DNA from: Chara braunii
Taxonomy: Eukaryota; Streptophyta; Charophyceae; Charales; Characeae
Assembly (NCBI GenBank): GCA_003427395.1
Contig: BFEA01000001.1
Coordinates: forward strand, 812,432-832,488
Reading direction: 5' to 3'
DNA: 20,057 bases
The notes beneath the pieces were generated by a model. That model did no database searches, was not told the DNA's origin, and saw only the letters and a list, made by a program, of their open reading frames with translations. The position numbers and the translations under genes were made by a program. How positions within the stretch are numbered: position 1 is the stretch's first letter; each line of letters starts with the position of its first letter. Shown here piece by piece: positions 17,200-20,057 of this stretch.

Positions 17200-18475
17200 C
17201 GAAACTAAGCACTAACCTCCTAAGCTAACACCGCTCCCGAAATCGCCCGACTCCGAAATTCCTACTTCGCAATTTTCCCCACTCGATTTTTATCGAGAAT
17301 CGCACGAGAAGCCCACTTCCTCATGCAGCCATACCCAGTCTCCAACAGCTTCACACGACACTCTTTTCCCACTAACTTACTAACCACTTAGCTTAGTACC
17401 TGGACTAATGTCGTAGTTAGGATCGCACAACCCCAACACCTTCAACCACCATTTCGTTCGATTCTATTCCAAGGATCGGGGGAGGTTCTTACTCTTACGT
17501 CCGCCATATCCCGCACATCCCTCCGTATCACTTTTCTCATCTACCTCCAGGTCTATTCACTCCCCTCATAAGCTAGCATCCCCATTCGTTTCGCCCTCGA
17601 GCTACACCCTTACCTCGAACCTTCGTTTGCAAAAAACGACCGAGTGAAAGTCGAACTAGCGGCCCGCCGTTCTCGTTCACTCCCCCTTTCGCCATGGCCC
17701 CACGCAACCACTCTTCTTTTATCGGCTACCCCACTAATTTTTGCGCAATTCTAACCTCAGAGTCGGTCCCGCATATCCTCGAAACCCCCGAATTGACTCC
17801 TAGATCTTCTAAAACCGTGAAGGAATGACCGAATCCCGTCTCCTCCAGTCCGCCATACCCACCTCCTTCCCGACTGCACCTGGCGCAGATCCGCGTCCAG
17901 ATTCACCTCACTCTTCCTCCCTACTACTGCGTTCGTCCCCTCACCTTCGTCGGCCCCGCCTTCTTCCGCCAAGTTGTAGCGCACAGTTCTACAGCCGCGT
18001 AAGCCTACCAGCCTCAACTGTCATGAATGAGATCCCCGCCGGAGGGACTAGCTTATCGGTCGGCCCGACCAGTCTCCCGCCCCTGTACCCGATTTTGTCG
18101 AATGATTTGCGCACTAGCACTGCGGCCCAGCTCTGTGGCAGTCCTCTTCCGAGCCACCCTCCTTAGGCAGATTTTGGCTACTCCCTCACGCGCCCAACAG
18201 GCAAATCCCTCATGCCGCCTGCAAAATCGGGGCCACTGGCCCGATGTGGGACCTGCAGCATAAGCCCCGGCGCAGATCTTGGTAATAGTAGTGAATATTC
18301 AGACAGGAATTTCGAAGGTCGGAGTAGAGAAAGGTTCCATGTGGCCTACACCCTGGGCCCTGCGAACACGGCCCCGATGCCCCCTCCCCCAGGCATACTA
18401 CATCACCTTTCGGGACCCACGGGCAGGCTTACACTCAACATCTCACAGGAGATCGCGGTTGGCGGACGGTTCCTC

Positions 18476-18479
<4 letters not shown>
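17200..18479. other. Noncoding stretch without a supported gene
   Basis: Open frames here are short, lack motifs and overlap on both strands. Visible structure is limited to small inverted repeats, such as CTCGAT/ATCGAG at 17283-17298 and GAGTGAA/TTCACTC at 17642/17676. Confidence 0.5.

Positions 18480-18569
<90 letters not shown>
18480..18569. repeat. Homopolymer of 90 G
   Basis: Ninety consecutive G residues are flanked by CCTCCACC and TCCACACC. Any poly-glycine or poly-proline translation is an artefact of this run. A run of this length is very rare in real genomes and may be an assembly or sequencing error. Confidence 0.95.
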
Positions 18570-18570
<1 letters not shown>

Positions 18571-18789
18571 CCACACCCCTCAAATTTCCTCCGCCGCGTG
18601 GGTTAATCGTCCACCGGCTCAGATACACATTGGATTTTCCCGGTCCGTGTTTCAAGATGGACGGTATAAAGGAATTTCGTCAGCATCCCAAATACGCTGG
18701 ATCAGGTCGGGCTCATCAAAAGAAGTGCGTGCTCAAGGTCCTCGACCACCGTGACAACCCTTAACCTCGGCGCCCCGTCCGAGCCAAGG

Positions 18790-19809
18790 AACGCCGGGCA
18801 TAACAATAATAATAATACGGCGTTAAATAATAATTTATTTAGAATACTCTGAACGTCAGAATATGACGAACGAGAAAAAACAATACGTTAGCACCGTTCT
18901 AACGCCGTCGACGGCAAAGCCAAGGGGGGGGTAGCCCCGCCGGGCTCCCAGCCCCCCGGCCCCTTCACGCCGCTCCCACGCTCCCGTGCCATCGCTCTTA
19001 GTCTCGATCCTTGCACTTCCGTCTCCTGAGCCCAAAGTCGTAACCGATAAGGCTAAGCCCAAGCCTGAGACCAGCGCGCGCCAATTTCTATATGAGGCGG
19101 CGTGCACCGTGCCCCTGGCCAAGAAAACGATATCGGAGCTGATACCCTTACAAGGGTATCCGCTCATGATTTTGCAGTCGACACAATGTCGGCACCAACT
19201 ATTAGAACAAAGACGGCTAAAGACAGAAACAGGGGTAAACCCCTCGACCATTATGGTCATGAAAGTTAGAAACCGCAAAGGTCAAAACACGGCACACGCG
19301 GACAAGAGTCAGAGGTTGAAAATTTTTGAATGCTCGCAGAGCATGCAGAGACGACAGAGGTTAGTAAATGAAATGACCCCGCACGCCATTCCGGCACGAA
19401 CGAAGACTGCAAAATGGTTAGTAAGTAAGACCTCCGACCACTAAGGATGGAGGGTTAGTCAAAACGGAAAAGATCGCGCAGGACGTGGCGACGATTTTCC
19501 TCAGTCAAGTTAACGACTGGGGAAGTATGACCATTTCAGCTCAAGACCGCAGACGTCGAGCATATCGAAAAAGCGGGGCGGGAAACCGCTCCCCGCAGGA
19601 TAAAATAAAGGTAAGAATTAGTAAAAGCCCCAACCATGTGGCCGGGGCGACCAGGCAAAAGGGGCACAACCTGCTGTAACAGGTTGCGATGGACTACAAT
19701 GGCCTGGATTTTCCTTACGGTAGACCGCAGGCCTTATGAACTGGCTGGACTAAGCCCTGTACTCCACTTAGGGCAGACTAGCTCCTAGTAAAACCAAACA
19801 TGGAGCTAG
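18790..19809. repeat. Series of perfect hairpins
   Basis: AACGCCG/CGGCGTT (18790/18818), GATACCCTT/AAGGGTATC with a 2-nt loop (19141-19160), GCGGGG/CCCCGC with an inner CGG-GAAA-CCG tetraloop stem (19573-19596), GCCCC/GGGGC (19627/19643), CAACCTG/CAGGTTG (19667/19680) and CTAGCTCC/GGAGCTAG (19788/19802). No gene is supported from 18570 to 20057. Confidence 0.65.
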
Positions 19810-19889
19810 CCCAGTAGGCACAAATATTGACTGATACGCAGACAATCTCGGGATCGAGCCCGACCAACCTTCGGGCTAGCTCCTTTTGC

Positions 19890-19950
19890 TAGCATAAGGG
19901 GGCGAGGCCTACCTTTTTCGCCCGTTCACAGATAGGCGGGATTCGATCCC
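19890..19950 (+). promoter_or_regulatory. Possible RNA polymerase III A/B box pair
   Basis: TAGCATAAGGG at 19890-19900 fits the A-box consensus TRGYNNANNNG. GATTCGATCCC at 19940-19950 matches 9 of 11 B-box positions (GGTTCGANTCC). The 39-bp spacing is plausible, and a T-run that could end transcription begins at 20029. A tRNA cloverleaf does not form, so at most this is a SINE-like or tRNA-derived promoter. Chance matches to such loose consensus words are common. Confidence 0.25.
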
Positions 19951-19984
19951 GTGACTTCGAAATTGAAATTAGGTACGACTATAC

Positions 19985-20010
19985 CCCGTTGTGACAGTTG
20001 CCACGACGGG
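19985..20010. repeat. 9-bp hairpin before the terminal T-run
   Basis: CCCGTTGTG (19985-19993) pairs with CACGACGGG (20002-20010) with one T-G wobble and an 8-nt loop. Confidence 0.6.
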
Positions 20011-20028
20011 TAGTTAGGAGTTAGATCC

Positions 20029-20047
20029 TTTTTTTTTTTTTTTTTTT
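20029..20047. repeat. T19 tract at the window end
   Basis: Nineteen consecutive T are followed by CTCTTCTTTT. It could be the A-tail of a minus-strand retroposon or simple sequence; the window ends too soon to tell. Confidence 0.9.
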
Positions 20048-20057
20048 CTCTTCTTTT

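Noticed and set aside
18212-18764. Open frames with a long poly-glycine or poly-proline stretch
   Set aside because: They exist only because the G90 run has no stop in any frame.
19883-19960. tRNA gene suggested by the A/B box words
   Set aside because: The acceptor arms do not pair and no anticodon arm fits, so only a weak promoter-like match is reported.

Overview
The window looks like repeat-dominated nuclear DNA of a large eukaryotic genome. There is no prokaryotic gene organisation, no rRNA gene and no intact host gene that I can support. The only protein-coding material is a decayed Ty3/gypsy-type LTR retrotransposon on the minus strand. Its polyprotein style, together with the microsatellites and scattered N bases, reminds me of repeat families in charophyte green algae (Chara-like streptophytes). 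That identification is from memory, not from a search, and is weak.

Layout: 1-960 is GA-rich and GT-rich simple sequence and short tandem repeats. 960-3420 is pyrimidine-rich noncoding DNA built from tandem and dispersed direct repeats that carry hairpins. 3760-4880 is noncoding, with one possible tRNA-primer site and a chain of eight consecutive hairpins. 4881-12061 is the retroelement. Read 5' to 3' on the minus strand it encodes a gag/linker segment with a protease fold, reverse transcriptase, RNase H, integrase and then a separate gag-like gene downstream of integrase. Every part is broken by stops or frameshifts. 12100-13760 is noncoding with AC and AT microsatellites and a poly(A) tract flanked by a 12-bp duplication. 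13763-14310 is an alternating A/B tandem repeat. 14773-15490 is an array of about ten hairpins sharing a loop word (AACTTA) while their stems differ in compensating ways. 16150-16393 is a CAG-rich 30-bp minisatellite. 16545-17143 holds a nested folded domain and two pairs of duplicated hairpins. 18480-18569 is 90 consecutive G. 18790-20010 holds more hairpins and a weak RNA polymerase III-like A/B box pair.

The coding remnants fit one mobile element: protease, RT/RNase H and integrase would have been made as one polyprotein, with the gag-like protein forming the particle. Disabled catalytic residues and stops show it is dead. The most unusual signal is outside the genes. Noncoding DNA on both sides of the element is organised as successive short hairpins, in several families, whose loops are conserved and whose stems change together. 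That is the signature expected of selection or copying at the level of a folded RNA or single-stranded DNA.
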